Shown: one piece after another, positions 1 to 7,724 of the stretch
Layout: the number at the start of each line of letters is the position of its first letter
Position numbering within the stretch: position 1 is the first letter of the stretch
Origin: an uncultured Collinsella sp.
GTDB lineage: Bacteria > Actinomycetota > Coriobacteriia > Coriobacteriales > Coriobacteriaceae
Assembly: GCA_900551015.1 (NCBI GenBank)
Contig: URUI01000002.1
Span: forward strand, 5,201 to 69,200
Length of the DNA: 64,000 bases
Reading direction: 5' to 3'
Program-made: the position numbers and the translations under genes
Notes under the pieces: model-generated
Databases searched by the model: none
What the model saw: only the letters and a program-made list of their open reading frames with translations
Told to the model about the DNA's origin: nothing

Positions 1-1
1 A

Positions 2-649
2 AGCCTGATCCCGCGTTTTTGGGATGTTTGTTCGGGTCGCGTGCTTGTGGGCGGCGTGGACGTTCGCGACATGGACCCGCACGAGCTTATGGACCAGGTC
101 GCCTTCGTGTTCCAGACCAACCAGCTGTTCCGGCAAACACTTGCCGATAACGTGCGTGCCTCCAAGCCCACGGCCACTGACGACGAAGTGCGTGCGGCCC
201 TCTCCGCAGCTCAGTGCGACGACATTGTGGCCAAGCTCCCGCAGGGTATTAACACCATGCTCGGTGCTGGAGGGGCATATCTTTCGGGCGGCGAGGTGCA
301 GCGCGTAGCACTCGCCCGCGCGATCCTTAAAGACGCGCCTATCGTGGTGCTCGATGAGGCCACGGCGTTTGCCGACCCCGAGAACGAGGCGCTCATTCAG
401 CGCGCCTTTAGCAAGCTGGCGGCGGGTCGCACGGTCATTATGATCGCGCACCGGCTTTCGACCGTGGTGGGGGCCGACAAGATCGTGGTGCTCAACCAAG
501 GTAGCGTGCAGGAGGCCGGCACCCATGCCGAGCTGCTGTCCCAAAAGGGTCTATACGCCAAGATGTGGGCTGAATACGAACAGGCCGCGAGCTGGAAAAT
601 CACTGCAGCGACCGAGGATGCCGCCGTCACGAAGGGAGGCGAGGCCTAA
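2..649 (+). CDS. ABC exporter half-transporter, C-terminal part (cut by window edge)
   Basis: The reading frame is open from the left edge, so this is the 3' part of a longer gene; the GTG at 41 is an internal codon, not a start. What remains is the nucleotide-binding domain after the Walker A loop: Q-loop VFQTNQLF, signature LSGGEVQRVALARA, Walker B IVVLDEAT and H-loop IMIAHRLSTV. The D-loop region is atypical (AFADPENE where SALD is usual). Its stop codon directly abuts the ATG of the next half-transporter, and GGGAGG inside its 3' end serves as the ribosome site for that gene. The two products most likely form a heterodimeric exporter in the membrane. The substrate is not evident; a metal or siderophore role is only suggested by the downstream P-type ATPase. 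Confidence 0.9.
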   Translation, partial: SLIPRFWDVCSGRVLVGGVDVRDMDPHELMDQVAFVFQTNQLFRQTLADNVRASKPTATDDEVRAALSAAQCDDIVAKLPQGINTMLGAGGAYLSGGEVQRVALARAILKDAPIVVLDEATAFADPENEALIQRAFSKLAAGRTVIMIAHRLSTVVGADKIVVLNQGSVQEAGTHAELLSQKGLYAKMWAEYEQAASWKITAATEDAAVTKGGEA

Positions 650-2407
650 ATGTTCGCCTCATTCCAAAAGAAGTATTTCCTATCCGATAAAGGCGTCGCC
701 GGCGTAAAACGCGGTATCTTCTGGACCACGCTCACCAATCTTATCATCATGGCCGGCATGGGCTTATTGTTCCTGGTCATGGCCGGTTTTGTCGAACATC
801 TCGCCACCGGTGCCGACCTGCCGGATGCCCTGCCGATTGTGGGCGGCCTCCTGGTCTTTTTCGTGTTGCTCTTTGCTTCTAACTGGCAGCAGTATTACTA
901 CACCTACTGCATCTTTTACGAGGAGTGCGGCAAGCAGCGTATGGAGATTGCCGAGCGCTTGCGCAAGCTGCCGCTGTCGTTTTTTGGCCGTCGTGATCTG
1001 GCCGATTTAACCGAGACCATCATGGGCGACGTCCAGGCCATGGAGCACGCCTACAGCCACGTGCTGGGAGAGCTTTGGGGTGCCATCATCGCAAGCGCCA
1101 TTGTGTTCGTGGCGTCGCTGTTCTTTTGCTGGCAGCTGGCGATCGCGGCGTTTTGGAGCGTGTCCGTGGCCTTTGCCGTGCTGTATCTGACACGCGGCCC
1201 CATGACCCCGGTGTTCGATCTCGTGCGCGCCGAGAAGGTCAAGGTTACCGAGGCGATTCAAGAGACGCTCGACTGCGTTCGCGAGATCCGCGCCACCAAC
1301 CAGGAGGCTCATTATCTTGAGGGGCTCAACGCCGTGATCGATGCCGAGGAGCGCGAGACCACCAAAGGCGAGCTCGCCAACGGGCTTTTGGTCAACTCCG
1401 CCTTTGCCATCCTGCGCCTGGGGATTGCCACCACGTTGGTCACGGGCGCTGCGATGGTCGCCTCCGGCCAGGTCGACTTTTTGATGATGTTTGCCTTCCT
1501 GCTTATGGTGAGCCGCATCTATGCGCCCTTTGATCAGGCGCTGATGCTGATGTCCGAGCTGTTTGCCGCCGAGTCGTCGGCCAAGCGCATGCGTTCCATC
1601 ATGGAAGAGCCCGTGGCGCGGGGCAGCGAGCAGTTTGAGCCCGTAGGCCACGATGTGGTGTTCGATCACGTGGCATTTGGCTATGGTGCGGGCGAGGACG
1701 GCCGCGCCGGCGAGAAAGTTCTTACCGATGTGAGCTTTACCGCCAAGGAAGGCGAGGTCACGGCACTGGTCGGTCCTTCGGGCTCCGGTAAGTCCACGGT
1801 GAGCCGCCTGGCCGCGCGCTTTTGGGATGCCACCGCGGGCACGGTCACCGTGGGCGGCGTGGATGTTGCGAGCGTGGATCCCGAGGTGCTGCTGCGCGAC
1901 TACGCCATTGTGTTCCAAGACGTGCTGCTCTTTGACGACACGGTGATGGGAAACATCCGCCTCGGGCGTCGTGGCGCCACCGATGAGCAAGTGCTTGCGG
2001 CTGCGCGCGCCGCCAACTGCGACGAGTTTGTGAGCCGCATGCCGCAGGGCTACAACACCATGATCGGCGAGAACGGCTCCAAGCTGTCCGGCGGTGAGCG
2101 CCAGCGCATCTCTATCGCCCGTGCGCTGCTCAAAGACGCGCCTATCGTGCTGTTGGACGAGGCGACGGCGAGCTTGGATGTGGAGAACGAGACCGTGGTT
2201 CAGCAGGCGCTCTCCCGTCTGCTTGCAGGTAAGACGGTTATCGTTATTGCCCACCGTATGCGTACGGTGGAAAATGCCGACAAAATCGTTGTACTCAAGG
2301 ATGGTGTGGTTGCCGAGCAGGGCACTCCGGCGCAGCTCAAGGCGGCAGGTGGAGAATTCGCCCGCATGGTGGCGCTGCAAAAGGAAGCAGCTACCTGGCA
2401 GTTGTAA
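650..2407 (+). CDS. ABC transporter, fused permease and ATP-binding domains (second half of heterodimer)
   Basis: A 585-residue type IV ABC half-transporter. Residues 1 to about 310 form a six-helix membrane domain starting with hydrophobic stretches such as LIIMAGMGLLFLVMAGF. The ATPase follows: Walker A GPSGSGKST, Q-loop VFQDVLLFDD, signature LSGGERQRISIARA, Walker B IVLLDEATASLD, H-loop VIAHRMRTV. All catalytic motifs are canonical, whereas the partner encoded just upstream deviates in the D-loop. That asymmetry is common in heterodimeric exporters with one degenerate site. Start and upstream stop are adjacent with no gap, so translation is coupled. Export (or siderophore-type import, as in YbtPQ/IrtAB relatives) cannot be separated from sequence alone. 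Confidence 0.92.
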   Translation: MFASFQKKYFLSDKGVAGVKRGIFWTTLTNLIIMAGMGLLFLVMAGFVEHLATGADLPDALPIVGGLLVFFVLLFASNWQQYYYTYCIFYEECGKQRMEIAERLRKLPLSFFGRRDLADLTETIMGDVQAMEHAYSHVLGELWGAIIASAIVFVASLFFCWQLAIAAFWSVSVAFAVLYLTRGPMTPVFDLVRAEKVKVTEAIQETLDCVREIRATNQEAHYLEGLNAVIDAEERETTKGELANGLLVNSAFAILRLGIATTLVTGAAMVASGQVDFLMMFAFLLMVSRIYAPFDQALMLMSELFAAESSAKRMRSIMEEPVARGSEQFEPVGHDVVFDHVAFGYGAGEDGRAGEKVLTDVSFTAKEGEVTALVGPSGSGKSTVSRLAARFWDATAGTVTVGGVDVASVDPEVLLRDYAIVFQDVLLFDDTVMGNIRLGRRGATDEQVLAAARAANCDEFVSRMPQGYNTMIGENGSKLSGGERQRISIARALLKDAPIVLLDEATASLDVENETVVQQALSRLLAGKTVIVIAHRMRTVENADKIVVLKDGVVAEQGTPAQLKAAGGEFARMVALQKEAATWQL

Positions 2408-2415
2408 GAAGGGGC

Positions 2416-2432
2416 AAAGGGACAGTCCCTTT
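2416..2432 (+). terminator. Short palindrome after the ABC operon
   Basis: AAAGGGAC-A-GTCCCTTT is a perfect 8-bp inverted repeat 9 nt after the exporter stop. Only a short pyrimidine tract follows, so termination is plausible but not strong. It resembles the other intergenic GGGACAG-containing hairpins of this window. Confidence 0.4.
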
Positions 2433-2602
2433 CTCACATTGACAATCGGTTGCTCCGCATCGCTAATTTTCAAAAGGTTAGCCATGGCTGACCTAGATAG
2501 TTAGATAAAATTAAGATATTTCAAAAGCGTGCTCGAGCAAACTTGTTTACTCGGGTGCTGAAGCACCATGCCGCGTCCAATGCGGCAAAAGGGAGAAGCA
2601 AC

Positions 2603-2848
2603 ATGAAGAAGTCGACGTTCAATACCCTGCTTGTCGGTGGCGGTTTTCTGCTTGGCACGGCCGGCATCAAGCTGCTTACCAGCGCTCCGGTCAAGAATGC
2701 CTGCGTGCAGGGTATTGCGTGCGGTATGCGCATCAAGAACGGCTACCAGGACATGGTCGAGCAGGCCAAGGCTAATGTCGACGACATGGTTGCCGAGGCT
2801 GCTTACATCACCCAGAGCGAGGCCGCTGCTGACGAGGCAGCTGAGTAA
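2603..2848 (+). CDS. Small membrane-anchored protein preceding the P-type ATPase (DUF6110-like)
   Basis: An 81-residue protein. The ATG at 2603 was chosen because GGGAGAAG lies just upstream; an earlier in-frame ATG at 2543 has no ribosome site. An N-terminal hydrophobic segment (NTLLVGGGFLLGTAGIKLL) is followed by an acidic, Ala-rich helical tail (about residues 45-81). It ends 18 nt before the metal ATPase and is surely co-transcribed with it. I recall small proteins of this kind (DUF6110) next to heavy-metal P-type ATPases in Coriobacteria and Clostridia; that assignment is from memory. A role as an accessory or anchoring subunit of the pump is inference from position. Confidence 0.75.
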   Translation: MKKSTFNTLLVGGGFLLGTAGIKLLTSAPVKNACVQGIACGMRIKNGYQDMVEQAKANVDDMVAEAAYITQSEAAADEAAE

Positions 2849-2866
2849 CGCTCCCAGGCACAAACT

Positions 2867-4942
2867 ATGAGATTCTCGATTATTAGCGAGATCCCCGGCA
2901 GGACCCGCCTCCAGTTGGCGGGTCCTGTGCCAGAGAGCGATCTCGATGCGCTTCTAAAGCTCAGCGGCGAAATCGATGGTGTGCGCAAGGTGCGCGTCTA
3001 CGGCCGCATCGGCCAGATGGCACTCGAATACGACGAGTCGCGCCGCGCGAGCGTGCTGGCCGCCGTCGGTGCGCTCGACGCTCAGGCCATTGCCGACGCA
3101 AAGACGGGTTACGTGATGCAGCTTGAGCCGCGCAAGCACAAACTCGTTATGGACCTAGCGACACTCGTCGGTGCCCATTACGCGCGTCGCTGGTTTTTGC
3201 CCACGCCCCTGCGTGCGGTGTTTGTCGTAGCCGGTTACATGACCTTTTTGCGCGCTGCCCTTCATGAGCTGGCGCAGCCGCGCCTGACCGTTCCCGTGCT
3301 CGACGCTTCGGCCATCGGCATTTCGTTCGTCAAACGTGATGTCGACACCGCAGGCCAGACGATGTTCCTGCTCAACGTGGGCGAGCTGCTCGAGGACTAC
3401 ACCCGCGCCATGAGCGAAAACGAGCTCATCAACTCGCTGCTCGATGTGCCCGATAAGGCGCAAAAGGTCGTCGGCGACATCGAGGTAAGCGTTGCCGCCG
3501 CCGAGCTCGAGCCCGGCGACTTGGTGGCCGTGCGTACTGGCATGTCCATTTGCATCGACGGTGTTGTCGAGCAGGGGAGCGCTATGGTCAACCAGGCGAC
3601 CCTGACCGGCGAGCCGCTGGCCGTCGAACGCAGCGTGGGCGACGACGTGTTCGCCGGAACCGTCGTGGAAGACGGCAGCATCTTGGTGCGCGTGCGCGCC
3701 AATACGGCGCAAACCAAACTGCGCTCGATCGTCTCGCTCGTGCAGACGGCCGACTCGCTCAAGTCCGAGGGCCAGTCGCACATGGAAGACCTCGCCAACA
3801 AGATCGTCCCGTGGAACTTCCTGCTCGCGGGCCTTGTCGCTCTCACCACGCGCAGCCTTATCAAGACCTCGGCGGCGCTGATGGTCGACTACTCGTGCGC
3901 ACTCAAGCTCACGGGTTCCGTCGCCGTCATGACCGCCATGAGCGATGCCGCCAAGATGGGCGTCATGGTCAAGGGCGCGAAGTACTTTGAGTCGTTTGCC
4001 AAGGCCGACACCATTGTGTTTGATAAGACCGGCACGCTGACCGAGGCGCAGCCGCGCCTGGCTTGTGTGCTGACGACCGACGGCTGGAGCGAGGACGAGG
4101 TCCTGCGCCTTTCTGCCTGCCTGGAGGAGCATTTCCCGCATCCGGTGGCGCGTGCCGTGGTCAACGCCGCCTGCGAGCGCGGGCTCGAGCACCGCGAGCG
4201 CCATGCTGCGGTCGAGTACATCGTGGCACATGGTATTGCTTCGTCCATCGAAGGGCGTCGCGCGATTATCGGCTCGGCACACTTTGTGTTTGAGGACGAG
4301 AGCGCGCAGCTCTATTCCGACATTAAGGAGCGCATTGAGTCCCAGATGCAGGGCCTGTCGCCGCTGTATCTGGCGGTCGATGGGAAGGTCGTCGGCGTGC
4401 TCGGCATCGAGGATCCGCTCAAGGCCGGGGTCCGTGAGGCCATCGCCGACCTGCACGCGTTGGGCGTTAAGCATGTCGTTATGCTCACGGGCGACTCGGA
4501 GCGCACGGCCGAGCGCATTGCTCGCGAGGCAGGGGTCGACGAGTTTAAGGCCGAGCTGCTGCCCGAGGACAAGTACGCGTATGTGGAGCGCATTAAGGGC
4601 GAGGGGCGCCACGTTGCCATGGTGGGCGACGGTGTCAACGATTCGCCGGCGCTCGGTTTGGCCGACGTGGGCTTGGCGATGGGTGGCGGAAGCGACATCG
4701 CCAAGGAGGTTGCCGACATCATCCTGACCGATACGGATCTTGCCGCGATCGTGCGCCTGCGCCGTATGAGTCAGGGGCTTATCGATCGTCTGACGAGTTC
4801 GTATTCCAAGGTGATGCTCACCAACTCGGCGCTCCTGGCGCTGGGCATTACCGGCATGATCACTCCGCAGACGTCGTCACTGCTGCACAACGGCTCAACG
4901 ATCGCCTACAGCCTGGGCAACGCCAAGGCATATCTGCGTTAA
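2867..4942 (+). CDS. P1B-type heavy-metal-translocating ATPase with atypical transmembrane motif
   Basis: A 691-residue metal pump. Residues 1-75 look like a ferredoxin-fold HMA domain that has lost the CxxC metal site. Visible ATPase motifs are actuator TGEP (about residue 245), phosphorylation DKTGT (about 386), the P1B-specific HP dipeptide in EEHFPHPVARAV, and hinge MVGDGVNDSPAL. The membrane metal-binding motif, normally CPC/SPC/CPH, reads Y-S-C (residues 342-344) in DYSCALKL, so the conserved proline is missing. The region before the actuator is only moderately hydrophobic. Metal specificity cannot be read off; Mn, Fe or Zn are possibilities. It is followed by a strong terminator. Confidence 0.92.
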   Translation: MRFSIISEIPGRTRLQLAGPVPESDLDALLKLSGEIDGVRKVRVYGRIGQMALEYDESRRASVLAAVGALDAQAIADAKTGYVMQLEPRKHKLVMDLATLVGAHYARRWFLPTPLRAVFVVAGYMTFLRAALHELAQPRLTVPVLDASAIGISFVKRDVDTAGQTMFLLNVGELLEDYTRAMSENELINSLLDVPDKAQKVVGDIEVSVAAAELEPGDLVAVRTGMSICIDGVVEQGSAMVNQATLTGEPLAVERSVGDDVFAGTVVEDGSILVRVRANTAQTKLRSIVSLVQTADSLKSEGQSHMEDLANKIVPWNFLLAGLVALTTRSLIKTSAALMVDYSCALKLTGSVAVMTAMSDAAKMGVMVKGAKYFESFAKADTIVFDKTGTLTEAQPRLACVLTTDGWSEDEVLRLSACLEEHFPHPVARAVVNAACERGLEHRERHAAVEYIVAHGIASSIEGRRAIIGSAHFVFEDESAQLYSDIKERIESQMQGLSPLYLAVDGKVVGVLGIEDPLKAGVREAIADLHALGVKHVVMLTGDSERTAERIAREAGVDEFKAELLPEDKYAYVERIKGEGRHVAMVGDGVNDSPALGLADVGLAMGGGSDIAKEVADIILTDTDLAAIVRLRRMSQGLIDRLTSSYSKVMLTNSALLALGITGMITPQTSSLLHNGSTIAYSLGNAKAYLR

Positions 4943-4966
4943 CAGACGTGTTCACCCACGTTATCT

Positions 4967-5012
4967 GGCCTGCGCCCAGACGGCATCGGTGTCGTCCGGG
5001 CGCAGGCCTTTT
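4967..5012 (+). terminator. Rho-independent terminator after metal ATPase
   Basis: GGCCTGCGCCC (4967-4977) pairs with GGGCGCAGGCC (4998-5008) and is followed by TTTT. It closes the DUF6110-like/ATPase operon. Confidence 0.85.
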
Positions 5013-5016
5013 GCAT

Positions 5017-5063
5017 TTGACCATGTGCTAGCTTCTTTATATAGTGGTGCTAGCAGGGCTAGC
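5017..5063 (+). promoter_or_regulatory. Toxin-antitoxin promoter with three GCTAGC sites
   Basis: A -35 TTGACC (5017-5022) and -10 TATAGT (5040-5045) are separated by 17 bp. The palindrome GCTAGC occurs at 5027-5032 (inside the spacer), 5049-5054 and 5058-5063. This is the arrangement expected for autorepression by a ribbon-helix-helix antitoxin, which binds repeated short palindromes. The promoter call is from sequence; binding is inference. Confidence 0.7.
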
Positions 5064-5084
5064 AATTGAAGGGAGCGGGTCAAC

Positions 5085-5438
5085 GTGGGTGCTGTTAGCG
5101 GCATGGCGCAGGTGAACGTTCGCGTGGATCGCCAGGTCAAGGACCATGCGGAGGAAGCGTTGCGGCTTTCGGGCGGGTCACTGCCCGAGCTCATCAAAAA
5201 GGTGGTGGCCAAGGTCGCGCAGGGCGGCGGGCAGTGCGAGGAAGTGCTTGCGGCCATCGGCGACCGGCGGCAGACCGTCGCGTCCGATACTCCGTTCGCC
5301 GCATCATGGGCGGTGGCAGACCGGCTTTATGCAGATCTGGGCATCGCTACGTCGCCCGTATCCGACGATCGCGATTGGGACACAATCTATTCCGAAGCCA
5401 TGGACGAGCGCTATCGCCAAAAGGGGATGATCCTGTGA
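5085..5438 (+). CDS. RelB/DinJ-like antitoxin
   Basis: A 117-residue protein whose N-terminal segment (AQVNVRVDRQVKDHAEEAL...) matches the ribbon-helix-helix DNA-binding start of RelB/DinJ antitoxins. The C-terminal part, rich in Asp/Tyr (DDRDWDTIYSEAMDERY), would wrap the toxin. Start GTG 5085 is preceded by GAAGGGAG at good spacing; the in-frame ATG at 5103 is an alternative giving 111 residues. Its stop overlaps the toxin GTG by 4 nt (GTGA), so the pair is translationally coupled. It is expected to neutralise the PIN protein and repress the promoter holding three GCTAGC boxes. Confidence 0.8.
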   Translation: MGAVSGMAQVNVRVDRQVKDHAEEALRLSGGSLPELIKKVVAKVAQGGGQCEEVLAAIGDRRQTVASDTPFAASWAVADRLYADLGIATSPVSDDRDWDTIYSEAMDERYRQKGMIL

Positions 5439-5950
5439 GCGGAGCCCCTCTTAAGATCATGGTGGATGCCAACGTTTGGGTCGATTCGTTTTGCGCCGAC
5501 CATGCCGAGTCGCTCGCTGCTCGTGCCTTTATTGGGCAGGCGGCGGAGGCAGGGGCATTGATGTTCTTTCCGGTGCATATCGCCAAGGACGTGCTGTACG
5601 TTGTCCAACACGAGCTGAAGCGTAGCGTTCTTGCCAGTGGGGGAGCGCTCGACGAGGCATCTGCCCGTGCAATTGGCGATGCGGCGCTGGCGTTTGTTCG
5701 GAACATGACCGAAAACGCCACGGCCGTGGGTGCAGATGCGTCGGACCTTTGGCTGGCCGACAAATACTTAGCGCTCCATCGCGATTACGAGGACAACTTG
5801 GTACTCGCCGCATGCAAACGCGCGCAGGTCGATTACTTGGTGACCAACGATCGCAAGCTGCTCGAACATGCCGATCTTGCAGCAAAGACCCCGCGCCAAA
5901 TGATGCCGATTCTTGCTTTGGCCAAACGCGGCAGCGCGGTTATCGGTTGA
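5435..5950 (+). CDS. PIN-domain toxin (VapC-like ribonuclease)
   Basis: A 171-residue PIN-domain protein. The GTG at 5435 is chosen: AAGGGG sits 8 nt upstream and the start overlaps the antitoxin stop; the longer open frame upstream is only read-through of the antitoxin region. PIN acidic residues are visible at MVDANVWVDSF near the N-terminus, in the central DASDLWLADKYLALHRDYEDNL and near the C-terminus in VTNDRKLLEHADL. Such proteins are Mg-dependent endoribonucleases that cut tRNA, rRNA or mRNA. Pairing a PIN toxin with a RelB-type antitoxin is a mixed combination but is known in toxin-antitoxin modules. Confidence 0.82.
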   Translation: MSGAPLKIMVDANVWVDSFCADHAESLAARAFIGQAAEAGALMFFPVHIAKDVLYVVQHELKRSVLASGGALDEASARAIGDAALAFVRNMTENATAVGADASDLWLADKYLALHRDYEDNLVLAACKRAQVDYLVTNDRKLLEHADLAAKTPRQMMPILALAKRGSAVIG

Positions 5951-5962
5951 CGCGAACTGTTT

Positions 5963-6000
5963 GCGGGCCCCTTGGACGACGATGCGCCAAGGGGCCCGCG
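5963..6000. terminator. Bidirectional hairpin between convergent genes
   Basis: GCGGGCCCCTTGG pairs with CCAAGGGGCCCGC across a 12-nt loop between the toxin gene (+) and the unknown gene at 6009 (-). There is no long T-run on either side. Confidence 0.65.
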
Positions 6001-6008
6001 TCTGCTAT

Positions 6009-6443
6009 TTACAAAAGCTCGGCCTTGATGGCGGGACTTTCTGCGAGCTGCTCGGCTGCCTTTTCGTCGGAGCTGTCGAGTGCTGCCAGACTGCGGTAGA
6101 CCCACTCGTTGACCTGGGTGTTCTTGACTCCTGCGGTCTGCATAAGGGCGCCTACCTCGCGGATTGCTGCGAGCAGATCGGCTTTGGGACCCGCGAGCTC
6201 GACCTCGATGCCGTGGTAGGCGGCCACGCCGCGGTTCTCACTCACGTGGTCGATAAAGCCCTCGACGGTCTCAAGCTGCTGGGCGAGTGCTGCATCATCG
6301 TCAGCGTCCAGCGCAACAAGGGCGTTCGAAACCGTGAGGGCGGGATGTCCGCAGGGGACAAAGCCTTCGATGACATCCATAGCTTCGGTAATGGTTGAGC
6401 CCAGGCCTGCGAGGGCATTGACGAGTTGCTGCTTGGTATCCAT
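6009..6443 (-). CDS. Unknown cytosolic protein, 144 residues
   Basis: I do not recognise a family. The product is soluble, mostly helical and acidic (for example VALDADDDAALAQQLETVEGF), with a central VAAYHGIEVELAGPKADLLA segment and no signal peptide or membrane helix. The ATG start at 6443 has AAAGGA 6 nt upstream. It stands alone, convergent with the toxin gene and divergent from tmRNA. Codon use looks native (GC-rich third positions), which supports a real gene. No function is proposed. Confidence 0.7.
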   Translation of the reverse strand: MDTKQQLVNALAGLGSTITEAMDVIEGFVPCGHPALTVSNALVALDADDDAALAQQLETVEGFIDHVSENRGVAAYHGIEVELAGPKADLLAAIREVGALMQTAGVKNTQVNEWVYRSLAALDSSDEKAAEQLAESPAIKAELL

Positions 6444-6682
6444 AACGGTCCTTTCGACGGGTCAATTTTGCTTGGCGAAAATATACGTGACGCGATCGGT
6501 AACAAAAGCGCGAAGTGCGGCGCACATTGGGGTCTTCACAGCTCGTGCATAGAACAGCTGTCCGCTTTCAGAACGTGGTAAGATAACACTCCACAAGCGG
6601 GGCTCGCCCCGTATGTTCCTTGAAAAGTCGACGGTTATCGGGTGTTTGCAGGCCCGATACCATCCAGACTTTCCCAACATTC

Positions 6683-7046
6683 GGGGGCGACTGGTTTCGA
6701 CACGATAGCTCTGAGAGAGGAAGCAAGCCGAGGTCTCCTCGCCTCGTTAAACAGGGGTACCGTCAAATTGAATTGACAACAACTCTTCTTTTGAGCCTAT
6801 GGCTCTCGCTGCTTAGTTTATAGCGGCGCGTCAACCCGGTGATTTCCCCGACACCGGCGCGACGTCATTTTAGGGGAATGCTCCTGCGCACGTAATCGGT
6901 ATGGCGCGGGCTAAGACCGAACCGGTTAGGACGCCGCGAGCGTGTCGCTGCGCGCAAAGCGTCCGAGACTAAACCAGCGACTGAGCTTGGAGATGCCAAT
7001 CAGGGGGCTTTCGTGGACCGGAGTTCGATTCTCCGCGCCTCCACCA
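6683..7046 (+). ncRNA. ssrA: tmRNA
   Basis: The 5' end GGGGGCGACTGG and the 3' end TTCGATTCTCCGCGCCTCCACCA form the tRNA-like domain. The 7-bp acceptor stem is 6683-6689 with 7036-7042, one G-U pair included, and CCA is encoded at 7044-7046. The tag reading frame ends at TAG 6814-6816 and encodes DNNSSFEPMALAA if resumption is at GAC 6775; an in-frame TGA lies two codons upstream, so the resume codon must be after it. The C-terminal ALAA is the usual protease-recognition end. Length is 364 nt, normal for one-piece tmRNA. It rescues stalled ribosomes together with SmpB. Confidence 0.95.
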
Positions 7047-7054
7047 TAAGTAAC

Positions 7055-7088
7055 AGGCAGGTAGATACTCATATCTACCTGCCTTTTT
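7055..7088 (+). terminator. tmRNA terminator
   Basis: A perfect 13-bp stem AGGCAGGTAGATA / TATCTACCTGCCT with a 4-nt loop is followed by TTTTTAT, starting 9 nt after the encoded CCA. Confidence 0.92.
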
Positions 7089-7103
7089 ATTTCTTGTCCG
7101 CAC

Positions 7104-7360
7104 CGCGGAGAATCGAACTCTGTGCAGGGCGCGGGCGTAAAGAAAACGCGTAAGCGTTTTTAGCCCGCGGGCGAGGACGCCGGCAGGCGGCCGAAGCCGG
7201 TGCGGATTTGCGAAGCAAATACGCGGATTCTCCGCGCAAAGCCCCAGCCAAAACAGATGTGCTGCCGACGGCATTTCTGCTGGCTGTGCCCCGCGCCGAC
7301 AGATCCCCTTCATCCGCGGAGAATCGAACTCTGTTTAGGGCGCGGACGTTAAGCAAACGC
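7104..7360. repeat. Two direct repeats carrying an inverted copy of the tmRNA T-arm
   Basis: Copies at 7104-7149 and 7315-7360 share about 46 bp, differing at about six positions. Each begins with CGCGGAGAATCGAACTC, the exact reverse complement of tmRNA positions 7021-7037 (T-arm and start of the 3' acceptor strand). The 165 bp between them contain further GC-rich inverted fragments and no convincing gene. tmRNA 3' ends are classic integration sites, so these may be att-type remnants; the inverted orientation is unusual for that. Confidence 0.7.
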
Positions 7361-7375
7361 TACGGCAACGCAGGG

Positions 7376-7637
7376 TGGGACACGCTTTCCTAACGGCGGC
7401 CCAGGCGGAAAATCCATCCCGGAATTCCGGCTCAGACTGGGGTGCAGTTTCCGGATGACGCCTCAAGCGGAAACTGCATCCCGGAATCTTCATTCGGAAT
7501 GGGATGCAATTTCCAAATGAATGGCTAGCGGAAAGTATATCCCGGAATCCGCGCTCAGAACGGGTCGCGCTTTCCCAACGGCGGTCCAAGCGGAAAGCGC
7601 ATCCCGTAATCCCGCCTCAAACTGGGACGCACTTTCC
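7376..7637. repeat. Tandem array of palindromic units, period about 62 bp
   Basis: Four and a half units are seen. Each has the form GGGA-N-GC-N-TTTCC, a 15-17 nt loop, GGAAA-N-GC-ATCCC, then GGAAT and a spacer. Right arms start at 7407, 7469, 7530 and 7592 (spacing 62, 61, 62). Arms within a unit co-vary: GGTGCAGTTTCC pairs GGAAACTGCATCC, and GGGTCGCGCTTTCC pairs GGAAAGCGCATCCC. The region is non-coding and lies between tmRNA and the patatin-like gene. It is not a CRISPR array, because the spacers are as conserved as the arms and the unit is itself a hairpin. Confidence 0.85.
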
Positions 7638-7724
7638 GCTTCACCTGCCGCCTCAAAAAACCTGCGCGCCCTCCATCCCAAAACTGGGTAGAAGAAAGTC
7701 AAAACGCAATCGCAGGAGGTCAAT

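Noticed and set aside
3155..4612. 485-codon minus-strand frame opposite the P-type ATPase
   Set aside because: No recognisable domain; the ATPase motifs on the plus strand account for the codon pattern.
5234..5434. N-terminal extension of the PIN toxin (238-residue version)
   Set aside because: The extension overlaps the antitoxin gene, lacks a ribosome site, and the GTG at 5435 has the expected overlap and spacing.
7376..7637. Possible CRISPR array
   Set aside because: Spacing is regular but the intervening sequence is part of the conserved palindromic unit, and no cas gene is present.
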